Below are positions 29,437 through 38,070 of a stretch of 64,000 nucleotides of DNA, in pieces. Position numbers and translations under genes: made by a program. Under the pieces are notes generated by a model that was not told where the DNA came from, ran no database searches, and worked only from the letters and a program-made list of their open reading frames with translations. Source of the DNA: Bacteroidota bacterium (GTDB lineage Bacteria > Bacteroidota > Bacteroidia > Cytophagales > Cyclobacteriaceae). Position 1 is the stretch's first letter, and each line of letters opens with the position of its first letter. The stretch covers positions 21,613-85,612 of the forward strand of contig JAJRQT010000149.1 in assembly GCA_024280115.1 (NCBI GenBank). The letters run 5' to 3'.

Positions 29437-30836
29437 TGAGTAAGGTGGTGGAATGAATACTGCAATTGATACTTTTTAATTTTTCTGTACAAGGTTGTTC
29501 TACCCATACCCAACTCTATTGCTGCAAGAGATTGATTGCCATTTGTTTTTATCAAAGCTTCTTTTATCGTCAACTTTTCTACTTCTTTAACATCAAATGA
29601 ATGTGTATATTTTCTGATTTCAGTATTCAATCTTTGTTGTTGAATAAAATCTTTGGCCTCCAATTTTGCCCCGGTACTTAAAATAACTGCTCGTTCCACG
29701 GCATGCTGTAATTCCCGTACATTTCCGGGCCAACAATAATCCATCAGTTCGTCCATTTCATTTGCATCAATAGTCAATCCTTTTTTGTCATATTTTTTCG
29801 AAAATACCTTTATAAAATGAAGGATTAGAAATGGAATATCTCGCGTCCGGTTTCGCAATGGCGGAACTTGTAACTCAACAGTATTTATGCGATACAACAA
29901 ATCCTGTCTGAATTTCTTATCTTCCACTTCCTGGTACAGGTTCTTGTTTGTGGCACAGATCAACCTTATGTCAAGATTGATGATGTCGGATGATCCTACA
30001 CGGTTGATCTGTTTGTTTTGAATGGCTGTGAGAATCTTGGCTTGCATATTCAGACTCAAATTTCCGATTTCATCTAAAAACAACGTGCCTCCCTGGGCAA
30101 TTTCGAACCGACCGGCCTTCGCTTCTTTGGCATCTGTAAATGCTCCTTTCGCATGATCAAATAATTCCGATTCAAACAGCGTTTCCGATATAGTTCCCAG
30201 GTCCACTTTGATAAATGGCTTATCTGCCCTTTTTGACTGACGATGAATGGCCCGGGCCACCAGCTCTTTTCCAGTGCCGTTTTCACCCAAGATCAATATA
30301 CTGGCAGAAGTGGCTGCTACTTTATCGATGACTTGCATCACGGATTGCATAGACTTATCCTTCCAGAGCAATTCCCCTGTCCCTTTTTCAATATCATTTT
30401 TCAGGGCTTCCTCTCTCGATTTTACTTCTTCTAACTCCTGCTTTGATGTTTTTAGCCGGTACACATTGTTGATGGTGGATAATAACTTCTCTTTTTCCCA
30501 TGGTTTCACTAAAAAATCTATCGCCCCGATTTTCATGGCCTGCACCGCAAGATCTATATCTCCATAGGCGGTGTGCATGATGATGTGTGTATCCGGCTTA
30601 AGCTTTAACATTTTGGTGAGCAACTCCAAACCTTCTACACCGTCAGTGGCGCCACTTCGAAAATTCATGTCCAGTAAAACAACGTCATAATTGTATTTTA
30701 TAAAGGACTCAAAAGCAGACGCCCGATTATTTTTCGTGTGCACATTTTGATAATGTTGCTTCAGAATCATTTTGACAGTATATAATACACCCTGATCATC
30801 ATCAACTATGAGTATGTTGCCCTTTTCAGCAGCCAT
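29433..30836 (-). CDS. NtrC-family sigma54-dependent response regulator
   Basis: The 467-residue protein has three domains. The receiver (about 8-122) has the phosphorylatable Asp in YDVVLLDMNFRSG. The AAA+ domain has Walker A GENGTGKELVARAIH and Walker B GGTLFLDEIGNL. The C-terminal Fis-type helix-turn-helix is NGNQSLAAIELGMGRTTLYRK. The sigma54-contact loop reads GAFTDA instead of GAFTGA; I recall this variant as common in Bacteroidota, so it is probably functional. It overlaps the kinase gene by 4 bases and is divergent from an exported hydrolase-like gene preceded by a palindrome and a sigma54-like promoter. Confidence 0.93.
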   Translation of the reverse strand: MAAEKGNILIVDDDQGVLYTVKMILKQHYQNVHTKNNRASAFESFIKYNYDVVLLDMNFRSGATDGVEGLELLTKMLKLKPDTHIIMHTAYGDIDLAVQAMKIGAIDFLVKPWEKEKLLSTINNVYRLKTSKQELEEVKSREEALKNDIEKGTGELLWKDKSMQSVMQVIDKVAATSASILILGENGTGKELVARAIHRQSKRADKPFIKVDLGTISETLFESELFDHAKGAFTDAKEAKAGRFEIAQGGTLFLDEIGNLSLNMQAKILTAIQNKQINRVGSSDIINLDIRLICATNKNLYQEVEDKKFRQDLLYRINTVELQVPPLRNRTRDIPFLILHFIKVFSKKYDKKGLTIDANEMDELMDYCWPGNVRELQHAVERAVILSTGAKLEAKDFIQQQRLNTEIRKYTHSFDVKEVEKLTIKEALIKTNGNQSLAAIELGMGRTTLYRKIKKYQLQYSFHHLTQ

Positions 30837-30891
30837 GTTTAATGAAGTTGGTAAATGAAATTACGCGGAAAGAATGTCAAGCGCAACAAGT

Positions 30892-30908
30892 TGTTTCAAA
30901 ATGAAACA
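30892..30908. promoter_or_regulatory. Palindromic enhancer-like site for the NtrC-type regulator
   Basis: TGTTTCA-AAA-TGAAACA is a perfect 7-base inverted repeat. A second related site, TTTGAAACGTTTTC, follows at 30923-30936. Palindromes of this form are typical upstream activator sites of sigma54 enhancer-binding proteins. They lie 56 bases upstream of the regulator gene start and about 85 bases before a -24/-12-like promoter of the opposite gene. Confidence 0.6.
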
Positions 30909-30992
30909 TTTACTTGGTTCACTTTGAAACGTTTTCTGGAACTTTTAAACTTTCTATTTCATATACGATTGAAAACCTGTAACTTATGAACA

Positions 30993-31007
30993 GGGCACGG
31001 TCTTTGG
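30993..31007 (+). promoter_or_regulatory. Sigma54-like -24/-12 promoter
   Basis: GGGCAC, five bases, TTGG resembles the sigma54 consensus TGGCAC-N5-TTGC, with the last C replaced by G. It lies about 60 bases before the ATG at 31066 and downstream of the palindromic sites. Moderate match only. Confidence 0.4.
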
Positions 31008-31065
31008 CACATTAAGCTCAAAACAAGATAAAAAATGGAATGAATAAATTCAAAAACAGATTATC

Positions 31066-31674
31066 ATGACAACTACAACAAACACATCAAATTGTAACAG
31101 GAGAGAGCTTCTGAAAAAAACAATTATTGCCGGCGCATTATTAGGTTTTGGGTGCAATGATTTAATTGCCGGTTCAAAGAAAGAAATAAAACGTATGTCT
31201 GATTCCGGGATGACTACTGAAGAAATCCTCAGATTCGCCTTTGGAAATAGTATCCCAATCTTTCAGAGTTTGGCAAAACAATTAGGTAAAGAAAAGTTGA
31301 TAGAAATGTTAGAAAAGGCCTCAAGTGAGAAAATAAGTCAGGAGGCTGAGTACATGGTTAAGGATATTCCAGACAGGGATATAAATTCCTTTGCCATGCT
31401 TTTTGAAGATTATCTCTCCACACCTCCATTTGATAAAGCTCTATCAGCTCAGGTAGTTGAAAAGTCAGAAAAGGTGTTTGAGATTAAATATACTGAGTGT
31501 CTTTTTGCCAAAATTTTTAGGGAGATGGGCGCTGCGGATATCGGATATACCCTTGAATGTGTCGGCGCAAGCATTTTTGCCAAAACGTTTAATCAAAAGA
31601 TGACATGCAAAAATCCCAAAAACCTGATGAAAGGAGATGATGTATGTATTGAGCGTTTTGAGCTGGAAGTATGA
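31066..31674 (+). CDS. Exported protein similar to L-2-amino-thiazoline-4-carboxylic acid hydrolases
   Basis: The 202-residue protein opens with a twin-arginine-like signal (NRRELLKKTIIAGALLGFGC), suggesting Tat export, possibly as a lipoprotein at the Cys. The C-terminal half has the family's Cys/Asp pattern: TECLFAKIFREMGAADIGY, ECVGASIFAKTFNQ and KNLMKGDDVCIERFEL. The known family opens a thiazoline ring in cysteine formation, but many members have no tested function and most are cytoplasmic. Export is unusual. It lies divergent to the NtrC-type regulator with sigma54-like control signals between, so it may be that regulator's target. Confidence 0.65.
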   Translation: MTTTTNTSNCNRRELLKKTIIAGALLGFGCNDLIAGSKKEIKRMSDSGMTTEEILRFAFGNSIPIFQSLAKQLGKEKLIEMLEKASSEKISQEAEYMVKDIPDRDINSFAMLFEDYLSTPPFDKALSAQVVEKSEKVFEIKYTECLFAKIFREMGAADIGYTLECVGASIFAKTFNQKMTCKNPKNLMKGDDVCIERFELEV

Positions 31675-31957
31675 TAATCCCAACTGGTGTACTTCATGCC
31701 TTCGGCAGATAAATTTGCAAAGCGTACCATCTGTTGTAGTATTTGCAATGCAATTTTATCTACTTCCGTCATTGCTTCACTTTTGTCAATGAGCAATGGA
31801 TTATTAGCGTTTCCATAAAGTAGAATTGTGGTGATATCTTACACTTTGAAAATGCTTTTATCCTCCTCAGAATAGTCATTTCAAAAGTGATGGCAATCCC
31901 CTCTCTCTGGTGCTCTGTCTGTAAAGCACAAACGAGACGCTTGCGCTAGTGCAATTT

Positions 31958-32143
31958 TCAACCAAAAAAATCCAGGTACCCTTCAAAGGCAATAAAGAAC
32001 ATAAATAGGGAAAACACAAGAGTAGTGATAAGTCCGGTATTGAGCCAAAACCCAATCCTGCCATCACCCATTACATAACCCACGATAAACATACCGAGGA
32101 TTATGGAAGCGATAAATTTTTTGAGTTTTTCCAAAGAAGGCAT
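31958..32143 (-). CDS. Small two-helix membrane protein
   Basis: From the ATG at 32143 the frame codes 61 residues: a basic N-terminus, helix one (FIASIILGMFIVGYVMG), the turn DGRIGFWLN and helix two (ITTLVFSLFMFFIAFEGYL). It lies 38 bases downstream of the amidohydrolase stop on the same strand. Membrane topology and position suggest a real gene, but no family is recognised. The rest of the gap, 31675-31957, holds no gene I can support. Confidence 0.5.
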   Translation of the reverse strand: MPSLEKLKKFIASIILGMFIVGYVMGDGRIGFWLNTGLITTLVFSLFMFFIAFEGYLDFFG

Positions 32144-32181
32144 AATAATCAAAATCTCTTAGAAATTAATAAAAAGTCAGA

Positions 32182-33264
32182 TCAATCTGGAAACAGCGAC
32201 TTATCCAATCCCGGGACGATCTTTAAGGCATTTTTATAATATACTTTTTTCAATACCTCGTCGGGTAGGTCCAACCCGTACATTGGCCAGAAGGCATGGT
32301 ATTTTTTATGATATGGGAAATATTCATCATCTGATTCCAGCACCCGAAAATAGGTTGGGAATTCTTCCGGCTTCCAACTGTCTTTTCCAAAAAGGATTTT
32401 ATCCTGGTATTTCACAAAAAAATCATGGGCAAACCGTGGTTGCCTTCCCAGCTCGGCGATTATTGCGGCCAACTCTACATACATATTAGGTATCTCATCT
32501 ATTAACTTCCCAAGTCTTGAAAGATCATTGGCATACCAACCAAAATGGGCATTGATGAATGTGGTGTTTGGATGATTTCTGAACATGTTGTGCTGCTCAT
32601 CGATAATCTGTTGCCATGGAGCAGGATCAGTACCTGATCGTTTCCTTCCCGGGCGTGTTTTAAGCTCCAGCCATCGTTCATTATCAGAATCCATTGGATC
32701 CCAGAAAGGTTTTGGGTCTGCGGCATGTATAAGAACGGGAATGCCCAATTCTCCGCACTTCTCCCAGACCGGTGCTAACCTTGGGTCATCTATAGCCAGC
32801 CTTTTCCCATCTGTATCTTTATTTCTCAAACCAAGGCTTTTATAAATTTTCAAGCCCACCGCGCCATTTTTCACATCTTCTTCAAGCTGTTTTGCCGCTG
32901 CTTCCCCCCAACCATCTCGTCCCACTCCATCAAAAGATACGTTGGCAAAAACGCCAAACCGGTTCGGGTAATGATCTTTGACATTTTTTATGGCTCCTTT
33001 TATCCGCTCACCTGATCCACCACTCAAATTGATCATGATGCCCATATTCATTTTATCCATGTCCACAATTAGCCCGGAAAGATTTTGGGTGGCCATTTGA
33101 AACTGGTGACTATGAATATCGATAAAAGGAAATTTTGCCCTCGTAACCGGATTCCCGGGTACAACCAAAGTTGATTTGGGATTGTATTCTTCAAATGTGA
33201 GATTTTTTTGCGCGAACACTGAACAGTGTAAGATCGAAAGACTTATAGCGATTAATATTTTCAT
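32182..33264 (-). CDS. Exported amidohydrolase-family (TIM-barrel) protein
   Basis: The 360-residue protein has a signal peptide (MKILIAISLSILHCSVFAQ). The metal-binding opening is FPFIDIHSHQFQ, with later His in VLIHAADPKPFW and FINAHFGWYAND and a terminal Asp in FGKDSWKPEEFP. This is the amidohydrolase-2 (ACMS decarboxylase-like) layout. The signal peptide indicates a periplasmic or outer location. The substrate is unknown. The long stretch about residues 160-220 with WDPMDSDNERWLELK is characteristic of exported Bacteroidota members. Confidence 0.85.
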   Translation of the reverse strand: MKILIAISLSILHCSVFAQKNLTFEEYNPKSTLVVPGNPVTRAKFPFIDIHSHQFQMATQNLSGLIVDMDKMNMGIMINLSGGSGERIKGAIKNVKDHYPNRFGVFANVSFDGVGRDGWGEAAAKQLEEDVKNGAVGLKIYKSLGLRNKDTDGKRLAIDDPRLAPVWEKCGELGIPVLIHAADPKPFWDPMDSDNERWLELKTRPGRKRSGTDPAPWQQIIDEQHNMFRNHPNTTFINAHFGWYANDLSRLGKLIDEIPNMYVELAAIIAELGRQPRFAHDFFVKYQDKILFGKDSWKPEEFPTYFRVLESDDEYFPYHKKYHAFWPMYGLDLPDEVLKKVYYKNALKIVPGLDKSLFPD

Positions 33265-33313
33265 GGATCAGTGGTTTATAGCCCGACAATATCTGCATTT
33301 TTACCGGAATTCT

Positions 33314-33408
33314 AGGGCAATCGGGTTTAAAACTAATAAAAAAGCCATGGTCTCTGGCTCACAGACCGAAGTACAGTATGTTAAAGTTTTTCTAAACCCG
33401 ATTGCCCT
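33314..33408. repeat. 16-bp perfect inverted repeat in a 505-bp gene-free gap
   Basis: AGGGCAATCGGGTTTA (33314-33329) is repeated in exact reverse complement at 33393-33408. The 63 bases between contain a second imperfect hairpin (GGTCTCTG and CACAGACC). Another hairpin with TCTCCCT/GGGAGA follows near 33525. The surrounding gap 33265-33769, between the divergent amidohydrolase and ABC permease genes, holds no gene. The element could be a small non-autonomous repeat or a structured RNA. Confidence 0.65.
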
Positions 33409-33769
33409 GTGTTCAACTTATGATTTGAAATATGATTTTATTTTGAAGATGCGTGCGATAATTTATATCACTGGTGTCATATTACTTATTGAGTGCCCGG
33501 TAATTATTAAGTTAAAACCATTTATCTCTCCCTTTGGAGGGAGATACAGAGGGAGGATTATAAATCTTAACTTAATTAATTCCCTCAACTCACTGAGTTT
33601 TACAAAAAGCCAATAATTATTTTCTATAGTGTCCGATTTAATACAATGCCTGTCTGATATTGAGACAAATATTTTGCTGAGATCCATAAAAAAGCCTGTT
33701 TATCGCTGTTTTTAATCATTTTTTGTTTTGGCATATTTATCGCATAGTAAAACCAAACCGTTATACCTC

Positions 33770-36142
33770 ATGCTGAAAAACTATATTCGCATAGCGCTCA
33801 GAAGCTATGGAAGAAACTATTTATTCACACTGATCAATATCGTTGGTTTAGCGGTAGGATTGTCCGGAGTTATCGTCACCTTCCTGTTATTCGATTATGA
33901 AAACGGATTTGACAGAGATCATAAAAACACCTCACAGGTTTACAGAGTAAATTGTAATCGCCTCATCGAAGGAGAGACTCAAAAGTGGGGCGTTGTTCCC
34001 TCTGCCCTTGGACCCATTGCAGAAAGTGAATTCCAGTCAATCGAAGAAAGTACCAGATATGGTTATACACATTCATTTCTTGTCCAGTATGAAGATATCA
34101 TTCACCGTGAGGGTATCACATACGCAGATCAGAACTTTTTTGAGCTGTTTTCATTTAAATTTAAATTAGGGCAAAAGGAAGTCTTTAAAGACAAAAGTGC
34201 TGCTATAATATCAGAGCAATTCGCCGAGAAATATTTTGGTGATGAGAATCCAATTGGCAAGTATTTGACCATCAGAAGAAATGATGAGGTTATAAAACAA
34301 TTTCTGGTGGGAGCGGTAATTGAAAAAATCTCAAAGAATTCGAGTTTCCATTTTGATATCATTACCCAATATGAAAATTTATTGGACAGTTACGATTACA
34401 AAGAATTTGATTGGAATGCTGACATTCATCCAGTCCTCTATTTGAAATTAAATGATGCCTCAATGGTCAAAAAGGTTGAAAATGAACTTCAAAAATATTG
34501 TGCTATCAATAATGAAATAAAGGAGGCATGGAAAATCAATGATTTTTACCTGGTCCCATTTAATGATCAAAAAAATGAAGCCAGATTTGTCCATTCATAT
34601 ACCACTTGGGCAGGATTACCGATCTCTGCATTGTATGGAAGTTTGATCATGAATACGCTGATTTTGCTTATCGCATGTTTCAATTTTACCAATACCTCGA
34701 TAGCTTATGCCAATAAACGTCTCCGGGAGATTGGAATTCGAAGGACGTTTGGCGGCTACAAATGGCAGATTATAAAGCAATTTTTTATTGAGAACTTTAT
34801 CCTTTGCCTAATTTCACTAATCCTGTCGATAGAGCTGGCCAATACATGGGTGGGGTTGATGAATGTGCAATGGCCAATTGAGATCAGCACCTATTATTTC
34901 AATAGTTGGCCGCTCACAATCAAATTGATTCTTTTATTATTGGCCGTATCAATTATAGCCGGTGCGTACCCTGCATATTATGTAAGCAGGTTTCATCCAA
35001 CTGAAATATTAAAAGGAAAACCGAAACTGAAAGGGACCAACAATTTTTCCAGGGTATTACTCACCTGGCAATTTGGGTTTTCAATTATGGCCATTTTTTG
35101 TGGCATAGTTTTAACTCAAAATGCACACTTCCAGGAAACTCTTGACTGGGGATTTGACAAAGAAAATTCCATTGTTATTCCGCTTCAGGGTAATGGAGAA
35201 TATCGAAATTTGAAAAATGAACTGTCCGGGACCAAGTCTATAAACTCGATGGCCGGAACCATTCAAAATCTGGGATATGGCTCATTAACAACAAACATTG
35301 AAATAGATGGAGTAATCCATAGTACCGACCTCCTGAGGGTTGGTGATAATTATTTACCGACAATCGGTTGCGAAATAATCGCCGGTAGGAATTTTCTAAT
35401 TGATTCTAAAAATGATATTCATGAGTCCATCATTGTTAATGAGGATTTTGTCAGCACATTTGGGATAAAAGACCCACTGAATCAATCGATAAAACTGGAA
35501 GGGAAACAGTATCACATTGTCGGGGTAGTAAAGGATTTTATGCCCAATGGATTGTTCAATCCAATTAAACCGGTGGTAATACAGGTCACCGCAGAAGATC
35601 AATATCAAAATTTGGTGATCAGGGCAAACCAAGAAGACCTTCCACAAATTTATGCGACCACGCAGACAGTATGGAAAGAGCTTTTTCCCAATAAACCATT
35701 CGAAGGTTTTTATATGGAAGAGATCGCTGCAGAAGCATTGCATACAAACCGGGGGTTACTTATTCAGTTCGTAATTATGGGGATCTTTGCGCTTTTCTTA
35801 TCTGTAACAGGGTTGTATTCAATCGTTTCGCTTACGGTAAATAAACGAATAAAAGAAATTGGGATCAGAAAAGTTTTCGGCGCGACAGTTAGAAATTTGA
35901 TGCAATTGCTCAATTATGAATTTGCTATTGTCATCCTGATTGCCGTAGTAATTGGTTGTGTTGGAGGCTATTATTTTATGGATAAATTTTTATCGGATAT
36001 CTTCATGTATTATAAAGAAATCGATATTATATCATTTATCATTGCAGCAACGATCATTTTTATACCTGTTGTCATGACTTCTGGAATAAAAATATATAAA
36101 ATAGCCATGCGAAATCCGACAGAATCCTTGCGGTATGAGTAG
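33770..36142 (+). CDS. ABC transporter permease (FtsX/MacB-like, two-domain)
   Basis: Start set at the ATG at 33770 (790 residues), where the typical opening MLKNYIRIALRSYGRN begins; the longer frame would use a TTG. The protein has an N-terminal helix (FTLINIVGLAVGLSGV), a MacB periplasmic domain, and a first FtsX block (NTLILLIACFNFTNTSIAYA). A second periplasmic domain and final FtsX block (KEIGIRKVFGATVRNL) follow. Such large permeases are common in Bacteroidota and often lack a neighbouring ATPase, as here. Probable export or lipoprotein/antimicrobial extrusion; substrate unknown. Confidence 0.9.
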   Translation: MLKNYIRIALRSYGRNYLFTLINIVGLAVGLSGVIVTFLLFDYENGFDRDHKNTSQVYRVNCNRLIEGETQKWGVVPSALGPIAESEFQSIEESTRYGYTHSFLVQYEDIIHREGITYADQNFFELFSFKFKLGQKEVFKDKSAAIISEQFAEKYFGDENPIGKYLTIRRNDEVIKQFLVGAVIEKISKNSSFHFDIITQYENLLDSYDYKEFDWNADIHPVLYLKLNDASMVKKVENELQKYCAINNEIKEAWKINDFYLVPFNDQKNEARFVHSYTTWAGLPISALYGSLIMNTLILLIACFNFTNTSIAYANKRLREIGIRRTFGGYKWQIIKQFFIENFILCLISLILSIELANTWVGLMNVQWPIEISTYYFNSWPLTIKLILLLLAVSIIAGAYPAYYVSRFHPTEILKGKPKLKGTNNFSRVLLTWQFGFSIMAIFCGIVLTQNAHFQETLDWGFDKENSIVIPLQGNGEYRNLKNELSGTKSINSMAGTIQNLGYGSLTTNIEIDGVIHSTDLLRVGDNYLPTIGCEIIAGRNFLIDSKNDIHESIIVNEDFVSTFGIKDPLNQSIKLEGKQYHIVGVVKDFMPNGLFNPIKPVVIQVTAEDQYQNLVIRANQEDLPQIYATTQTVWKELFPNKPFEGFYMEEIAAEALHTNRGLLIQFVIMGIFALFLSVTGLYSIVSLTVNKRIKEIGIRKVFGATVRNLMQLLNYEFAIVILIAVVIGCVGGYYFMDKFLSDIFMYYKEIDIISFIIAATIIFIPVVMTSGIKIYKIAMRNPTESLRYE

Positions 36143-36851
36143 AGGGATTTTGGGGAGATTAACCGATTATTAAAAGCTGCGTATCATACTGCAAACTCGT
36201 AAAGTTCCCAGCCCAATGGGGACTTGTGATTGGTTTCCAGAGTGAACAGGAGCTTGGAAATACTATTGGAGAGCTAGTCCCGGCTTTAGAGTTTTTATAG
36301 TCATATATCATGTAAATCATCAATAATTATAACCAGATTTTCGCCGGCAAGAAATTGGTATCAACACTAAGAATATGGGAGTTAAATTGCAATATGAATC
36401 ACAATCATAGTATGTATGAGCTTTCAAGGCTAATGTATTTTACGAGTGTTTTTGAGTAAGATAGTTTATGGATTTTCATTTCTTTTCCATTCGATGAAAA
36501 GAAACGAAACAAAGAAAAATCTTGTCAAAACAATGCTTCCGCACTCATGGCCTACACACCCCCGCTGTTTTGACTGGCCAACGCTCATAACGCAAGGAAG
36601 AATTTTGATCACCGTCCTTTATTGAAATTTTACAAAGGTGCCTTCACTTTATCTTCTTATTCAGAAATTACCCCAGCCCCCCATAAATACTGACAGACAT
36701 AGAAATTGGATTTTTATATGTCATTGGAAAGATAATACGATCTATAATTAAGATTATATTATGCCCTTTTTCATTAAAGTCTTATTTTAGCCGAAAAATA
36801 TTGAGACACGAATAGCGCCCCTATGTTTTTAACATTAACTCCAGCCAAAGG
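36143..36851. other. 709-bp gene-free stretch with hairpins
   Basis: No convincing coding region on either strand. It contains a stem AAGTTCCCA/TGGGGACTT (36202-36225) and a 9-base perfect hairpin TTTCTTTTC/GAAAAGAAA (36479-36504). GC-richer text at 36525-36620 looks like a dispersed genomic repeat of Bacteroidota. Nothing indicates a recent mobile element. Confidence 0.6.
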
Positions 36852-37892
36852 ATGAAAACAATCTTCAGGATTATTTTTATTATAGTTACGCTGATATGCT
36901 ATTTAAGTGTTTTCATTTCTCCTGAAAAATTTTGGCTTGCAGGTTTTCTTTCACTTTCTGTTCCTCTACTGATCACCTTACATTTTTTCTTTCTTATAAT
37001 AAATATCAGGAGGCTTCGCAGTGGATTTTTCTATCATTCGGCAGCGATAGTCATAGGATTTGCTTTCATTAAAGTTACTTATTCTATTAGTAAAAATGAT
37101 GGAGAAGGTGATTTGAAAGTGCTCAGCTACAACGTGAGGGTTTTCAATAATTATGCCCATCTCAGCAATGAAGAATACATTTCATCCAAAAAAATGATTG
37201 GATGGTCCGTAGAAAATGATGCTCAAATCAAATGTTTTCAGGAGTATTACAACAATAATAATTCAGATATTTTCGATGTACAAAATCAACTGATTCAGGC
37301 TGGCTGGGATCAAACTCATTTCAAAATAGTTTTTAGAGACAGGGCAAAGGCAGAATTTGGAATTGCCATTTACAGCAAATTGCCTGTCATAAAAACCGGG
37401 GAGGTCTATTCTGATTCTGGGAAATTTTTTAATTCCATCTTTGTGGATATTTTAAGAGGAGACGATACCATCCGTATTTATAATACCCACCTGGAATCTA
37501 TGAGTATTGATGTGGAAGATGTGGTGAATACAGACCGGTTGGCTAAGAGCTACAAGGATACAGGATACAGGTTACGAAATGGGTTTATATCCAGGGCGCA
37601 ACAAATGAAGGGATTGCTGGAAAGTATTGAAGATTGTCCCTATAAAATAATCCTTTGTGGAGATCTGAATGAACTACCATATAGCTATCCATATTTTTCG
37701 TTGAGAAATCGTTTGAACAATGCTTTTGAAAAAGCTGGAAATGGGTTTGGTTTCACATATAATGGGAAACTGTTTTTCCTAAGAATCGACAACCAGTTTT
37801 TTAGTAAAGCCATCGATATTCATAATTTCATGACCCACCGGAATATCGATTTTTCAGACCATTTCCCGCTCACTGCCAGCTATTCGTGGTAA
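36852..37892 (+). CDS. Membrane-anchored endonuclease/exonuclease/phosphatase-family protein
   Basis: The 346-residue protein has three membrane helices in the first 80 residues (IIFIIVTLICYLSVF, LSVPLLITLHFFFLII, AAIVIGFAFIKV). The EEP catalytic domain follows, with KVLSYNVRVFN, IKCFQEYY, YNTHLESM, LCGDLNELPYS and the final SDHFPL. The family hydrolyses phosphodiester or phosphomonoester bonds in nucleic acid, lipid or inositol substrates. The catalytic domain should face the periplasm. Substrate not inferable. Monocistronic between gene-free DNA and rlmN. Confidence 0.9.
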   Translation: MKTIFRIIFIIVTLICYLSVFISPEKFWLAGFLSLSVPLLITLHFFFLIINIRRLRSGFFYHSAAIVIGFAFIKVTYSISKNDGEGDLKVLSYNVRVFNNYAHLSNEEYISSKKMIGWSVENDAQIKCFQEYYNNNNSDIFDVQNQLIQAGWDQTHFKIVFRDRAKAEFGIAIYSKLPVIKTGEVYSDSGKFFNSIFVDILRGDDTIRIYNTHLESMSIDVEDVVNTDRLAKSYKDTGYRLRNGFISRAQQMKGLLESIEDCPYKIILCGDLNELPYSYPYFSLRNRLNNAFEKAGNGFGFTYNGKLFFLRIDNQFFSKAIDIHNFMTHRNIDFSDHFPLTASYSW

Positions 37893-37922
37893 AGTCTTGA
37901 CCATGGATTTTTTGAATGCACC

Positions 37923-37946
37923 TTTGTTGGTCTTTTGACCAACAAA
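37923..37946. repeat. Perfect 10-bp hairpin between two genes
   Basis: TTTGTTGGTC, loop TTTT, GACCAACAAA. No T-run follows on either strand, so it is an operator or mRNA-end structure rather than a standard terminator. It lies 30 bases after the preceding stop and 124 bases before rlmN. Confidence 0.6.
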
Positions 37947-38058
37947 ATAAAACCCTCATTCGATCTTTAAATTGATCATGGAAGCTGCTAATAATTGAGA
38001 ACAACTTTAGTCAAGTAGAAATTTCCATTTACTTCTCCACAAAAGAAATATTTCCTAT

Positions 38059-38066
38059 TAATTTTG
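38059..38066 (+). promoter_or_regulatory. Promoter -7 box close to the rlmN start
   Basis: TAATTTTG fits TAnnTTTG and ends 4 bases before the ATG. Transcription from it would begin near or at the start codon, giving a leaderless mRNA. Confidence 0.45.
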
Positions 38067-38070
38067 TGCA

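Noticed and set aside
33176..33616. Plus-strand 146-codon frame opposite the amidohydrolase start
   Set aside because: It runs across a gene start, an inverted repeat and a hairpin, with no family-like sequence.
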